44,508 bases of DNA from an uncultured Collinsella sp. (GCA_938023705.1 CALJDJ010000086.1:1-44508); one strand, 5' to 3'. Positions 22,789-31,868 are shown, counted from the first letter of the stretch. Notes: a model not told the origin generated them from the sequence alone. Program-made: numbers and translations.

Positions 22789-23637
22789 ATGAACGAGCAG
22801 GTTTGCACCAAGGCTGTGGATACGTGTGGCTATCCGGTCGAGACCACGGGCAACGCGGTGCTGGACACGTTGGAGCACCGTTCCTCCACGCGCGCTTTTG
22901 CGCGCGATGACGACGGCCAGCCCGTGGCGGTGACCGACGAGCAGCGGGCGGCGATTCTGCATGCGGCGAGCCGTGCGCCGTCGGCAGGCGCCATGATGAT
23001 GTATTCCATCGTGAGCATCCGCGAGCAGGCCACGCTCGATCGTCTGGCCGACCTGTGCGATCACCAGCCCATGATCGCCAAGGCGCCCTGGGCACTATTA
23101 TTTGTGGTCGATTATGCCAAGTGGATCGATCTGTTTGAGCACGTGGGCTGCTTTGAGCCCGAGTTTGTCGAGCGTACGGGCAAGGCGCCCCGCCGCGCGC
23201 CGGGTTTGGGCGACTTTGCCATCGCGGCCCAGGACGCCGTGATCGCCGCGCAAAACGCCGTGGTTGCCGCCGAGGCTCTGGGCTTGGGGAGCTGCTATAT
23301 CGGTGATATCGTCGAGAATGCCGAGGAAGTGGCCGAGCTGCTGGATCTGCCTCCGTATACCATGCCGCTGTCGATGCTCATCATCGGCACGCCTCGCAAA
23401 GAGCGCCCGGCAATCGCGCACCCCGTGGTGAACCTGGTGCACGAGGAACGCTACCGCCGTGCGGACGACGCGACTATGGACGCGCAGGTGGCCGAGATGG
23501 ACGCGATGTTCCGTCCGCATGCCCGCGAGGTGGGGGAGCGCGTCGTGGACATCTATACCCGCAAGCACACGAGTCCCTTTATGGCCGAGATGAGCCGCTC
23601 CATGGAGTGGTGGTTCAAAAACTGGCTCGGAAAATGA
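22789..23637 (+). CDS. Nitroreductase family protein
   Basis: A 282-residue flavin oxidoreductase of the nitroreductase family. The N-terminal FMN-contacting motif is HRSSTRAFARD, followed by ILHAASRAPSAGAMMMYSIV; the mid region QDAVIAAQNAVVAAEALGLG and SCYIGDIVENAEEVAELLDL is the family's dimer/FMN core, and LIIGTPRKE is the typical late strand. Length and the C-terminal extension (about residues 200-282, containing HPVVNLVHEERYRR) resemble NfsA/FRP-type NADPH-dependent members. These reduce nitroaromatics and quinones; the physiological substrate is unknown. GAGGATGAGG precedes the ATG. The gene appears monocistronic and is followed by a palindromic repeat that may end transcription. Confidence 0.88.
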   Translation: MNEQVCTKAVDTCGYPVETTGNAVLDTLEHRSSTRAFARDDDGQPVAVTDEQRAAILHAASRAPSAGAMMMYSIVSIREQATLDRLADLCDHQPMIAKAPWALLFVVDYAKWIDLFEHVGCFEPEFVERTGKAPRRAPGLGDFAIAAQDAVIAAQNAVVAAEALGLGSCYIGDIVENAEEVAELLDLPPYTMPLSMLIIGTPRKERPAIAHPVVNLVHEERYRRADDATMDAQVAEMDAMFRPHAREVGERVVDIYTRKHTSPFMAEMSRSMEWWFKNWLGK

Positions 23638-23638
23638 C

Positions 23639-23673
23639 GAATGTGACAAAGGGACAGCCCCTTTGTCACATTC
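23639..23673. repeat. GACAAAGGG palindrome, copy 1
   Basis: 15-bp arms (GAATGTGACAAAGGG at 23639-23653, complement at 23659-23673), beginning one base after the nitroreductase stop. A near-identical palindrome lies at 41075-41105. It probably acts as a terminator or a dispersed repeat. Confidence 0.8.
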
Positions 23674-23755
23674 CATATCGCTGCGGTGGCCTAAAGGCCG
23701 TATAAATGTTTATTTAGCTGGGAAAACAGTGCCATTAAAATATGGGCTGATTACA

Positions 23756-23761
23756 TATAAT
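23756..23761 (+). promoter_or_regulatory. Possible -10 box for the Kup gene
   Basis: Consensus TATAAT 35 bp before the ATG. No good -35 is visible at the right distance, and there is no room for a full ydaO-type c-di-AMP riboswitch. Confidence 0.4.
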
Positions 23762-23796
23762 CCCGTCGAACGTTAAAATTGGGAGGAAACCGGCTT

Positions 23797-25824
23797 ATGG
23801 AACAAAAGGCAAAGGAAGTAGCCTCGCACGCTGCGATTCCTGTGAGCATCTCGGCGATGCTCGTCACGCTGGGCGTGGTGTATGGCGATATCGGCACCAG
23901 CCCCATGTATGTAACCAAGGCGCTCGTTGCCGGCAACGGCGGCATCGGAAGCGTCACGCAGGAGTTCGTGCTCGGCGCGCTCTCCCTTGTCGTGTGGACG
24001 GTCACGCTGCTGACGACCGTCAAGTACGTGCTGATCTCGCTGCGCGCCGACAACCACGGCGAGGGCGGCATCTTTGCCCTGTACAGCCTGGTCAAGCGCT
24101 GCGGCAAGTGGCTCATCATCCCCGCCATGCTGGGCGGCGCGGCACTCCTCGCCGACGGCATCCTGACGCCTGCCGTTACCGTCACCACGGCCATCGAGGG
24201 CCTGCGCACCATCCCGGCGGTCCATGCCGTGCTCGGTGACGACCAGGGTCGTGTCGTCGCCATCACGCTTGCCATCATCATCGCGCTCTTCTTGGTGCAG
24301 CGCATCGGCACGGCCAAGATCGGTCACGCCTTCGGCCCCATCATGACGCTGTGGTTTTTGTTCCTGGGCGGCACGGGCCTGTTCTTTGTCTGCCAGTATC
24401 CCGCGGTGCTGCTGTGCCTCAACCCGTTGCGTGGCATCGCTTTTCTGCTGAGCCCCAACAACCATGCGGGCATCATGATTTTGGGCAGCTGCTTCCTCGC
24501 TACCACCGGTGCCGAGGCGCTCTATTCCGACATGGGCCATGTGGGCCGCGGCAACATCTATGCCACCTGGCCGTTCGTTAAGTGCTGCCTGCTGCTGTCC
24601 TACATGGGCCAGGGCGCGTGGCTTATCAACAACGCCGGCAACCCGGAGCTCATGGGTATCGCCGACCTCAACCCCTTCTACCAGATGCTCGCCCCGGGTC
24701 TGCGTCCCTTTGCCGTCGGCCTTTCCACCGTCGCGGCCATCATCGCCTCGCAGGCGCTCATCACCGGCGCATTCTCGCTGGTGTCCGAGGCCAGCCGCCT
24801 GGACCTCATGCCGCATATGCAGGTCTTCTATCCTGCCGAGACCAAGGGCCAGCTCTACATCCCCATGGTCAACAACGTCATGCTCGTGGGCTGCGTCGTC
24901 GTGGTGCTGCTGTTCCAGAACTCGGCGCACATGGAGGCCGCGTACGGCCTGGCCATTACCCTGACCATGATGTGCACGACAATGCTGCTCTTCTTCTATC
25001 TGCACGTGGAGCGCAATCTCAAGGTCGCGCCGTGGATCTTTGCCGCCTTCTTCCTTTTGCTCGAGGGTTTCTTCTTTGTGAGCTCGCTCACCAAGTTCTT
25101 CCACGGCGGCTACTTCACCATCCTTATGGCTGCACTCATCATGGGCATTATGGTGTGCTGGTACAACGGCACGGCGGTCGAGCAACGTCAGTTTACGTTG
25201 CTGCCGCTGCGCAGCTATCTGCCGCAGCTCAAACGCCTGCGCGACGACGATCGCTACGAGCTCATGAGCGACAACATCGTGTACCTGACCAAGGACACCA
25301 ACACCGACTATATCGACCGCGATATCGTCTACTCGATTTTGGATAAGCACCCCAAGCGCGCTCGTGCCTGGTGGTTCGTGAATGTCGAGACCATGGAGGA
25401 GCCGCATACCTTTGCCTACTCGGTCGAGACGTTCGGCACCGACTACGTGTTCCGCGTGCATCTGTATCTGGGCTACAAGATCAACCAGCGCGTCAATGCT
25501 TACCTGCGTCAGGTTGTTCAGGATCTGGCTGCCAGCGGCGAGCTGCCGGCGCAGACGCATGACTACTCGGTCTACAAGGACCCGGGCAACATCGGTACGT
25601 TTAAGTTCGTCATGATCCGCAAGCTGCTGGCGCCCGAAAGCGACGTGGAGCCCAGCGAGCGTACGGCCATCACGCTCAAGTACATCATCCGCCGCGCCGC
25701 CGGCACGCCTGCGCGCTGGTACGGCCTGGAGAACTCCAACGTGAGCTTTGAGTACGTGCCGCTGTTCACCAAGTTTAAGGCCGTGAGCAAGATGCAGCGC
25801 CTGGCTCCCGACGAGCGTCCGTAG
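23797..25824 (+). CDS. kup: Kup/HAK family potassium uptake transporter
   Basis: A 675-residue membrane protein of the KUP family. The defining N-terminal segment LGVVYGDIGTSPMYVTKA lies at about residues 22-39, and about 12 hydrophobic helices follow to about residue 455. Conserved pieces include ADNHGEGGIFALYSLVK, GGAALLADGILTPAVTVTTA and EASRLDLMPHMQVFYPAET. The remaining 220 residues form the cytosolic C-terminal domain. KUP proteins take up K+ driven by protons. GGGAGG precedes the ATG (an in-frame TTG at 23779 is less likely). It is followed by a terminator and then by KdpD/KdpE-like genes, which suggests that those respond to potassium and act on this carrier instead of a KdpFABC pump, which is absent here. 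Confidence 0.94.
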   Translation: MEQKAKEVASHAAIPVSISAMLVTLGVVYGDIGTSPMYVTKALVAGNGGIGSVTQEFVLGALSLVVWTVTLLTTVKYVLISLRADNHGEGGIFALYSLVKRCGKWLIIPAMLGGAALLADGILTPAVTVTTAIEGLRTIPAVHAVLGDDQGRVVAITLAIIIALFLVQRIGTAKIGHAFGPIMTLWFLFLGGTGLFFVCQYPAVLLCLNPLRGIAFLLSPNNHAGIMILGSCFLATTGAEALYSDMGHVGRGNIYATWPFVKCCLLLSYMGQGAWLINNAGNPELMGIADLNPFYQMLAPGLRPFAVGLSTVAAIIASQALITGAFSLVSEASRLDLMPHMQVFYPAETKGQLYIPMVNNVMLVGCVVVVLLFQNSAHMEAAYGLAITLTMMCTTMLLFFYLHVERNLKVAPWIFAAFFLLLEGFFFVSSLTKFFHGGYFTILMAALIMGIMVCWYNGTAVEQRQFTLLPLRSYLPQLKRLRDDDRYELMSDNIVYLTKDTNTDYIDRDIVYSILDKHPKRARAWWFVNVETMEEPHTFAYSVETFGTDYVFRVHLYLGYKINQRVNAYLRQVVQDLAASGELPAQTHDYSVYKDPGNIGTFKFVMIRKLLAPESDVEPSERTAITLKYIIRRAAGTPARWYGLENSNVSFEYVPLFTKFKAVSKMQRLAPDERP

Positions 25825-25876
25825 TCGACGTCTGCTGTTTGTCTAGCGACCGCAGGCTGCAAAGGCTATACACTTG

Positions 25877-25934
25877 AAACCACCACAAGGAGGCCACCAC
25901 CGCAAAGGTGCCAGTCCCCTTTGTGGTGGTTTTT
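25877..25934 (+). terminator. Terminator after kup
   Basis: AAACCACCACAAGG pairs with CCTTTGTGGTGGTTT (one bulge) across a 27-nt loop and runs into TTTTTGTTTTT. It separates kup from the two-component genes, so these need their own promoter or read-through. Confidence 0.8.
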
Positions 25935-25960
25935 GTTTTTGAGAGAGGGGCGGGGCGCTG

Positions 25961-27586
25961 ATGGACGTCCGTGCGGACGGCGATATTGCCGAGAACTTTT
26001 GGTGGCGGCGTACAACGCTGACGCGTCGCAGTCCTCTGTATGACGCCTGCGTATCGGCGGGGCTGCTAGCCGCGGCGACGATTGTGGGCGCGCTGCTCGA
26101 CCATCCGGGGCTCGCGCCGAGCATCATGATCGTCTATGTGTTTGCCGTGCAGCTGTGCGCTTTCTTTACCTGGAGCCGCCTGTACTGCCTGCTGAGCTCG
26201 GCTGCCGCCGTGGCGCTCTACAACTTCTTGTTTGTCGACCCGCGCTACGCGCTGTCGTTTATCGACCGCGTCTATCCCGGCATGTTCTTTATCATGTTTG
26301 CGGTCTCGCTCGTATCGAGCTCGATCGCGCTGGCCCTGCGCCGCGCCTTGGCGCAGGCCGCCGCCAGCGACCGTCGCACGCAGATGGTGCTCGAGACCAA
26401 CCGCATGCTGCAGCGGTGTGGCGATCAGCAACAGATTGTGCACGCTATGGCAACGCAGCTGGCGCGTCTTTCGGACTGTCCGGTCGTGTGGTATAGCGCC
26501 GATGCCGATAACGATGACCTGCTGCCGCGCACGACGTACACGGCCGTGGGCGATGCCGCGCCGGTACACCAGCTGGCGCCGCAGATGCCGCCGCGGCTCT
26601 CGGCGTCCGCCTATGTGGGAACGCCGCTCGATGCCACCTATGGCGCCTCGGCGTTCTACGGCATATACCTGACCGTGCGCTCGGGCGACACCATGGTGCG
26701 CGCGGGCGATCCCGCCTCGGTGGTGGGGGTGTTCGCCATTGTCGCCGAGCCCGATGCGCTGACGCCCGAGGAGCGGACGCTTGCCGATGCCATCGTGAGC
26801 GAAGGCGAGCTGGCGCTCGATCGCGCCCGCGCCATGGAGGCTCGCGAGGAAGCGGCGGTGCTCGCCAAAAACGAACAGCTGCGTGCCAACTTGCTGCGCT
26901 CCATCTCGCACGACCTGCGTACGCCGCTCACCAGTATTTCGGGTAATGCCGACGTGTTGCTCGACCAGGGCTCGACCGGCACGGCCGTGCTCGACGACCA
27001 GACACGCCGCGGCATGCTCCTATCCATTCGCTCGGACGCGCAATGGCTCAACGCCACTGTCGAGAATCTGCTCGCCATCACCAAGCTCGAGGGTGGCGGT
27101 ATGCGCCTGTCGACCACGCTCGAGCTCATGGACGATATCGTCGAGGAGGCGCTGCGCCACGTGAACCCTGCCGTGCGCGAGCACGACCTTAAGGTGGTGG
27201 CGTGCGATGAGCCGGCGCTCGTCAACGTCGACGCGCGCCTGATGGTGCAGCTGGTGGTCAATCTGGTGAACAACGCCATCGCCTATACGCCCGCGGGCTC
27301 GCATATCGTAATCTCGATTGGCGTCCATGATGGATGCGTGGCGTGCTCGGTTGCTGATGATGGCCCGGGCATTGCGCCCGAGGACCGCGAGCGGATCTTT
27401 GAGTCGTTCTACACCGCCAACCATGGCCTGGCCGACAGCTGCCGCAGTGTGGGCTTGGGGCTTTCGCTCTGCCGCTCCATTGCGCTGGCACATGGCGGTA
27501 GCATAGAGGTTACCGCGGCGGACCCTCACGGTTCGGTCTTTACGATTGAGCTTCCCGCCGCCGACGTTTCGTTTGATAAGGAGTAG
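25961..27586 (+). CDS. KdpD-like sensor histidine kinase lacking the N-terminal Kdp and Usp domains
   Basis: A 541-residue histidine kinase. About 28-120 contain the four short helices of the KdpD membrane domain (DUF4118), with the family stretch ALYNFLFVDPRYALSF. A GAF-like region follows (about 150-275), then the catalytic core: H-box SISHDLRTPLTSISGN with phospho-acceptor His317, N-box NLVNNAIAYTPAG, G1 DDGPGIAPEDRERIF and G2 GLGLSLCRSIALAHGG. Full KdpD proteins are about 890 residues and begin with a cytosolic KdpD domain and a Usp domain; both are missing here, so c-di-AMP and Walker-type input through them is not possible. The partner regulator starts 4 bp downstream. Context beside kup suggests a role in K+ or turgor sensing; the target genes are inferred, not shown. 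Confidence 0.88.
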   Translation: MDVRADGDIAENFWWRRTTLTRRSPLYDACVSAGLLAAATIVGALLDHPGLAPSIMIVYVFAVQLCAFFTWSRLYCLLSSAAAVALYNFLFVDPRYALSFIDRVYPGMFFIMFAVSLVSSSIALALRRALAQAAASDRRTQMVLETNRMLQRCGDQQQIVHAMATQLARLSDCPVVWYSADADNDDLLPRTTYTAVGDAAPVHQLAPQMPPRLSASAYVGTPLDATYGASAFYGIYLTVRSGDTMVRAGDPASVVGVFAIVAEPDALTPEERTLADAIVSEGELALDRARAMEAREEAAVLAKNEQLRANLLRSISHDLRTPLTSISGNADVLLDQGSTGTAVLDDQTRRGMLLSIRSDAQWLNATVENLLAITKLEGGGMRLSTTLELMDDIVEEALRHVNPAVREHDLKVVACDEPALVNVDARLMVQLVVNLVNNAIAYTPAGSHIVISIGVHDGCVACSVADDGPGIAPEDRERIFESFYTANHGLADSCRSVGLGLSLCRSIALAHGGSIEVTAADPHGSVFTIELPAADVSFDKE

Positions 27587-27590
27587 CGCT

Positions 27591-28304
27591 GTGCCGAACT
27601 CTGCCGTGAAACCGCTCATCTTGGTCGTTGAGGACGATCCCGCCGTCCGCAACCTTATCGTCGCCGCGCTCGAGGCGCACGGTTTGCGCCATATGGCTGT
27701 GGAGACCGCCCACGCCGCCATCGCCGCCGCTTCGTCGCAGGCGCCGAGCATTGTGCTGCTCGATCTGGGCCTGCCCGATATGGACGGCGTCAAGGTGGTG
27801 GAGTCGGTGCGCGCGTGGTCGGGCATGCCGATCATTGTGGTTTCGGCGCGCAGCGAGGACGCGGACAAGATCCGAGCGCTCGATGCCGGCGCCGATGACT
27901 ACCTGACTAAGCCGTTTTCGGTCGAGGAGCTGCTCGCGCGCATTCGCACCACGCTCAGGCGCCTTTCGTATGCACAAACGGGCGGCGTTGCCTCCGAGGG
28001 CTCGTTCGATACCGGTGAGCTGCATATCGATTTTGATGCCGGCATCGCCATGATGGATGGCGAGGAGCTGCATCTGACGCCGATCGAGTACAAGCTCTTG
28101 TGCCTGCTGGCACACAACGCCGACAAGGTGCTGACGCACCAATTTATCCTGCACGAGATTTGGGGTACGGCGACCAAGAGCGACCTGGCGAGCCTGCGTG
28201 TCTTTATGGGCACGTTGCGCAAGAAGATCGAGTCCGACCCCGCGCACCCGCGCTACATCCAGACGCACGTGGGTATCGGCTATCGCCTGGTCACCCAAGG
28301 GTAG
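27591..28304 (+). CDS. KdpE-like response regulator, OmpR family
   Basis: A 237-residue response regulator. The receiver domain shows VVEDDPAVRNLI (acidic pocket), the phosphorylation site Asp58 in IVLLDLGLPDMDGVK, the conserved Ser in IIVVSARSED and Lys in DDYLTKPFSVEELLARI. The C-terminal winged helix is OmpR-like (LHLTPIEYKLLCLLAHNADK, IWGTATKSDLASLRVFMGTL, VGIGYRL). The spacing and the LRVFMGTLRKKIE helix match KdpE. The start is GTG at 27591, chosen because AAGGAG (27578-27583) lies 7 bp upstream and the receiver begins directly after. It follows the kinase by 4 bp, so the two form one operon. Regulatory targets are unknown, with kup the nearest candidate. Confidence 0.9.
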   Translation: MPNSAVKPLILVVEDDPAVRNLIVAALEAHGLRHMAVETAHAAIAAASSQAPSIVLLDLGLPDMDGVKVVESVRAWSGMPIIVVSARSEDADKIRALDAGADDYLTKPFSVEELLARIRTTLRRLSYAQTGGVASEGSFDTGELHIDFDAGIAMMDGEELHLTPIEYKLLCLLAHNADKVLTHQFILHEIWGTATKSDLASLRVFMGTLRKKIESDPAHPRYIQTHVGIGYRLVTQG

Positions 28305-28331
28305 GACGGCACCCGCCATCCCACTATGAGC

Positions 28332-28392
28332 TGCGGTGAAATAGTTCCTGTTTGGGCCTTTACCAGGCATTTTTAGGAACTATTCCACCGCA
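28332..28392. repeat. Palindromic element, TGCGGTGAAATA family, copy 2
   Basis: 18-bp arms (28332-28349 and 28375-28392) with one mismatch. The outer TGCGGTGAAATA/TATTCCACCGCA matches copy 1 at 3635-3703; the inner GTTCCT/AGGAAC replaces CGGA/TCCG but still pairs. It lies in the 95-bp gap between convergent kdpE-like and rlmKL genes and may terminate either transcript. Confidence 0.75.
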
Positions 28393-28399
28393 ACCTTGT

Positions 28400-30964
28400 T
28401 TATTTGCCCTTGGGCTTGCTGGCGTAGAACTTCTTCTTTTTGGGCTTGCCTGCACCGGCAGACTTGCCGTCGCCGCGCGGTCCTCGGTCGCCGGCCTGCG
28501 CGTGCGCGGTCGATGCTGCGCGAGGCTTGCGGGCTTCGGGGTTGCGCAGCTCCTCGGTTCGCTCGGCAATCTCCTCGGCGCTAAAGCCGACTTCGGCCAT
28601 GGCGTCCTCGATGGGCAGGCGGCGCACGATATAGCAATGGTGCACCTTTTGGTTGCGTGCGAAGTCCTCGGGGATGGTCTGCGCCGTAATGTCCTCCAGC
28701 ACAACGCCCGCGCGCGCGAGCTTGCGCGTCTCGGGGCGGAAGCCGCGCAGATTGCAGCTAAAGATGGCATGACCGCCCTGTGCGAGCAGGCGCGACACGC
28801 CGGCCAAAAGCTCAACATGGTCGCGTTGAACATCCCAGGTGCGGCGGCCCATCTTGGACGAGTTCGAGAACGTGGGCGGGTCGACAAAGATCAGGTCCCA
28901 GCGGTTGCGCGTCTGACGCTGGTCGCGAATCCAGGCGAGCACGTCGTCGCGCACAAAGTGATGCTGCGGGCCCACAAAGCCGTTCTGACGCATATTGCGC
29001 TCGGCCCAGTCCAGATAGGTGTTCGAGAGGTCAACCGTCACGGTCTCCTCGACGCCGCCGTCTGCCGCATAGCAGGTGGCAGTGCCGGTGTAGGCAAACA
29101 GGTTGAGGAAGCGGCGCGCCTGCTTGGCGTGCTCACGCACCAGATTGCGCGTGACGCGGTGGTCCAGGAAGATGCCCACGTCCAGGTAGTCGTCAAAGTT
29201 GACGGCAAAGGTGAGGCCGCCTTCCTCGATGAGCGGTAGGCGACGGCGCGCGATGTTGGCGCGTTCGCCCGAGCCGCCCTTGCCGGCGCCCTGCTTACCG
29301 TACTGCGAGCCGCCGCGCGAACGCATGCGGGCCTTGGCGTGCACGTGCTCGGCCGGAACATCTAGGATGCGCGGCGCGATGGCCAGAATGTCGAGCATGC
29401 GGGCCTGGGCCAGTGCGGGGTCGATGGTCTTGGGCGCGGCGTATTCGGCGATGACGAGCCAGCGGCCCGGCGTCTGCGGGCAACCCTCGTACAGATCGAT
29501 GGCGGCGGAGTAGTCGGGCAGGTCGGCATCGTAGACGCGGTAGCAGCTCACGCCCTCGCGCTTGGCCCACTTGCGGCGCAGGCGGGCGTTCTTGCGCAGG
29601 CGGTTGGCAAACTGCTCGGATTCGGGGATGAGCACGGGCAGCGGCTTGCCGTCGCCCAGGTCGAGCGTGGCAGCGGGCTCGGGCATGGCGGGGGCCTCGC
29701 CGCCGATGACGTCGTCGGCGTCCGCGGTCTGCTCCTCGGCATCCGCACTGGTCGCAGCTTCAAATGCCGCGGCGGCGTGGTCGAGCGAGGGCCAAACCTC
29801 GACGGCCGCCTCCTCGTTGTTGGGCATGACGGCAATGGAGCGCGCGGGCTCGGCATGGAGCGCGCGGGCCAGCAAGCCGTCGCGGGTGAGCGCGGCGACC
29901 GGTGCCGAAGCAAGCTCGGGCGCGCGGCGCAGCTCGCCGACCAGCGTCATGGCGTCATGCATAAGCGACAGCGGTGTCTCGGTCGTATCCGCGACGAGGG
30001 CGGCACCGGCGATGGCGCCCGCGTGGTCCAGCACGGTGGCAGACTTGGCGGCGCAAAAATCGACAAAGCGCTTGTAGCCGGCAAACTTAACCATGCGCTC
30101 GGCGGTCTTGCGGGCGGCGGGGTCGATGTCCGCGGCCACGATGCGCGCCTGGCGCTCACGCGCTGCCGCCTCGCGCCCGCGTGCCTCGGCAAGCAACTGC
30201 TCCCATAGGGCGGCATCGTGCAGCTGCCAGCCCTCAAAGCCCCAGCGCTCGCGTGCGGCGCCCGGGGCGCGGTCGGTCAGGATGTTCACGGCCTCCAGCA
30301 GCAGGCCGCCGCCGGCGCACGAGGCGTCGATCAGCGTAGGTAGGGCCTCGTTTTCGTAGTCGTCGGCCGTCAGCTCGCGCTCGCACAGCGCGGTCCAGCC
30401 GACCTGCGCCAACACCAGGGCGGCGTAGTCGGGGCGTAGCACGTGCGCGCCCTCGCCGGCGCGAGTCGCGGCGGGCGGCAGGCGCTTGAACAGCGGGTCG
30501 CCCGAAAGGTCCAGGCTTATGCTCGCACGGCGCTGGCGTAGCGAAAGCAGCAGGTGGACATCGGGGTCGGCAGCATCGACATCGGCGCGACGGCCCGTGG
30601 TCTCGGCCAGGCGATCGCACAATGCGTCCTTGGCGCGCAGGGCCGAGAAGCGCGTGTTGCGCAGCTGCTCGGTCACACCACGGGCAGTGATGGCAATGGT
30701 GGCGCCGGGGCGGACGATGTTTTCCCAGGCAATGTCGTAAACGCCGTCGTACAACGCATCGGCATCCTGCGCCTCAAAGCGCCCAAGCACCACAAACACG
30801 CGGCTGGCCAGGCGCGACCACAGACAGGCGCGGTAGCCTTCTTCGAGCTCGCCCTCAAACGTAGCGCGGCCCTTAAGGCGGCGTACATGCGAAAGCCCGA
30901 GCCGTTTAAGCTCGTCGGCGAGTGCGGACTCAAAGCCCTCGGGGCAGCTTGCGTAAAATTCCAT
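28400..30964 (-). CDS. rlmL: RlmKL-type 23S rRNA methyltransferase with decayed RlmL half
   Basis: An 854-residue protein with the layout of RlmKL (YcbY): THUMP domain (about 45-155), RlmL methyltransferase domain (about 165-400), and RlmK domain (about 500-760). RlmK (m7G2069) looks intact: RFLNLFAYTGTATCYAAD for SAM binding and FVDPPTFSNSSKM as the catalytic loop. The RlmL half (m2G2445) has lost its key residues: where the family has DPMCGSGTLLIEA this protein reads DASCAGGGLLLEA (213-225), and where NPPYG is expected it reads DTTETPL (326-332). The insert between the domains is Ala/Asp/Glu-rich. The RlmL half therefore probably does not methylate. A Lys-rich tail (KPKKKKFYASKPKGK) ends the protein. 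The ATG at 30964 is supported by GAGAGGTC on the minus strand. Confidence 0.9.
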   Translation of the reverse strand: MEFYASCPEGFESALADELKRLGLSHVRRLKGRATFEGELEEGYRACLWSRLASRVFVVLGRFEAQDADALYDGVYDIAWENIVRPGATIAITARGVTEQLRNTRFSALRAKDALCDRLAETTGRRADVDAADPDVHLLLSLRQRRASISLDLSGDPLFKRLPPAATRAGEGAHVLRPDYAALVLAQVGWTALCERELTADDYENEALPTLIDASCAGGGLLLEAVNILTDRAPGAARERWGFEGWQLHDAALWEQLLAEARGREAAARERQARIVAADIDPAARKTAERMVKFAGYKRFVDFCAAKSATVLDHAGAIAGAALVADTTETPLSLMHDAMTLVGELRRAPELASAPVAALTRDGLLARALHAEPARSIAVMPNNEEAAVEVWPSLDHAAAAFEAATSADAEEQTADADDVIGGEAPAMPEPAATLDLGDGKPLPVLIPESEQFANRLRKNARLRRKWAKREGVSCYRVYDADLPDYSAAIDLYEGCPQTPGRWLVIAEYAAPKTIDPALAQARMLDILAIAPRILDVPAEHVHAKARMRSRGGSQYGKQGAGKGGSGERANIARRRLPLIEEGGLTFAVNFDDYLDVGIFLDHRVTRNLVREHAKQARRFLNLFAYTGTATCYAADGGVEETVTVDLSNTYLDWAERNMRQNGFVGPQHHFVRDDVLAWIRDQRQTRNRWDLIFVDPPTFSNSSKMGRRTWDVQRDHVELLAGVSRLLAQGGHAIFSCNLRGFRPETRKLARAGVVLEDITAQTIPEDFARNQKVHHCYIVRRLPIEDAMAEVGFSAEEIAERTEELRNPEARKPRAASTAHAQAGDRGPRGDGKSAGAGKPKKKKFYASKPKGK

Positions 30965-31039
30965 GGGTGACCTCTCTGGTTGCGTCGCTCCATTATATGA
31001 TGGATGCTTCGTTTGCCATCGCCCTCGAAAGGAACCCAT

Positions 31040-31867
31040 ATGATTGATGCGTGCCCCGATTCCGCCGTGCTCTTTTTTGACGTGGACGGCACGCTGACGT
31101 CGTTCGATCCCGACGATATGACCGATAAGGATTTTTCGGCGGTGCGCCCCTCGCAGGCAGTCATCGAGGCGTTTCATCGCCTGCGCAATGCGGGTCACCA
31201 GGCATTTATCTGCACGGGTCGCCCCTTGTGGCTGATTGCCGATGGCCTGCGCGCGCTGAACCCGGCGGGTATCGTTGCCATGGCGGGGGCCACGCTAGAG
31301 GTCGAGGGCCGCGTGGCACACGAGGACTGCATTGACGAGGACATTGTTGAGGAGCTCGCGCGTCGCATTACTGTGGCGGGCGGCGAGGCGTTGTTCGAGA
31401 CGAACGGTGCCACCTATTCACTTGAGCCAGTTGGTGTCGAACAGTCATTTCTGCTAGGCGCCGGCGTGGTGCATGGCGTTGATCAGATGCGCGTCGATGG
31501 CCGCTTGCGCGTAGGCAAGGTGTGCATTAACGCGTGCGACCTGGCTCGCGTAGCCAACGATGACGGCTTTATCGAGCGCGAGTTTGAGCTGTGCAACACC
31601 GGTGGTCAGAATCGCGAGCTGAGCCCCAAGGGCATCGACAAGGGCGTGGGCGTGGCGCGAGCGCTGGAATACCTAGGTCGCACCGGCAACGCGCGCACCT
31701 TTGGCTTTGGCGATTCCGGCAACGATCTGGGTATGCTCGCCGCTGTCGAGACGGCTGTGGCCATGGGCAACGCCATGCCCGAGGTCAAGGCGATCGCCGA
31801 CTACGTGACCGACGACGTCGCACACGACGGCACCGTCGCAGCGATGCGCCACTTTGGGTTGATCTAA
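31040..31867 (+). CDS. HAD superfamily phosphatase, Cof type
   Basis: A 275-residue HAD hydrolase. Motif I FFDVDGTLTS gives nucleophile Asp14 and Asp16; motif II is the Thr in AFICTGRP; motif III/IV lie in NRELSPKGIDKGVGVARAL (Lys) and FGFGDSGNDLGML (acidic metal ligands). The cap between them is the type IIB cap of Cof/YkrA-like phosphatases, which hydrolyse sugar phosphates or other small phosphate esters. The in-frame ATG at 31040 follows GAAAGGAAC and is preferred to an upstream one at 31004. Divergent from rlmKL with a 75-bp shared promoter gap, and convergent with the DeoR gene. Substrate unknown. Confidence 0.9.
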   Translation: MIDACPDSAVLFFDVDGTLTSFDPDDMTDKDFSAVRPSQAVIEAFHRLRNAGHQAFICTGRPLWLIADGLRALNPAGIVAMAGATLEVEGRVAHEDCIDEDIVEELARRITVAGGEALFETNGATYSLEPVGVEQSFLLGAGVVHGVDQMRVDGRLRVGKVCINACDLARVANDDGFIEREFELCNTGGQNRELSPKGIDKGVGVARALEYLGRTGNARTFGFGDSGNDLGMLAAVETAVAMGNAMPEVKAIADYVTDDVAHDGTVAAMRHFGLI

Positions 31868-31868
31868 T

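Noticed and set aside
23674..23796. ydaO-type c-di-AMP riboswitch upstream of kup
   Set aside because: Expected for some K+ transporters, but the gap is only about 120 bp and I could not find the conserved riboswitch blocks.
23773..25560. 595-codon minus-strand open frame
   Set aside because: Antisense to kup, which carries clear family signatures.
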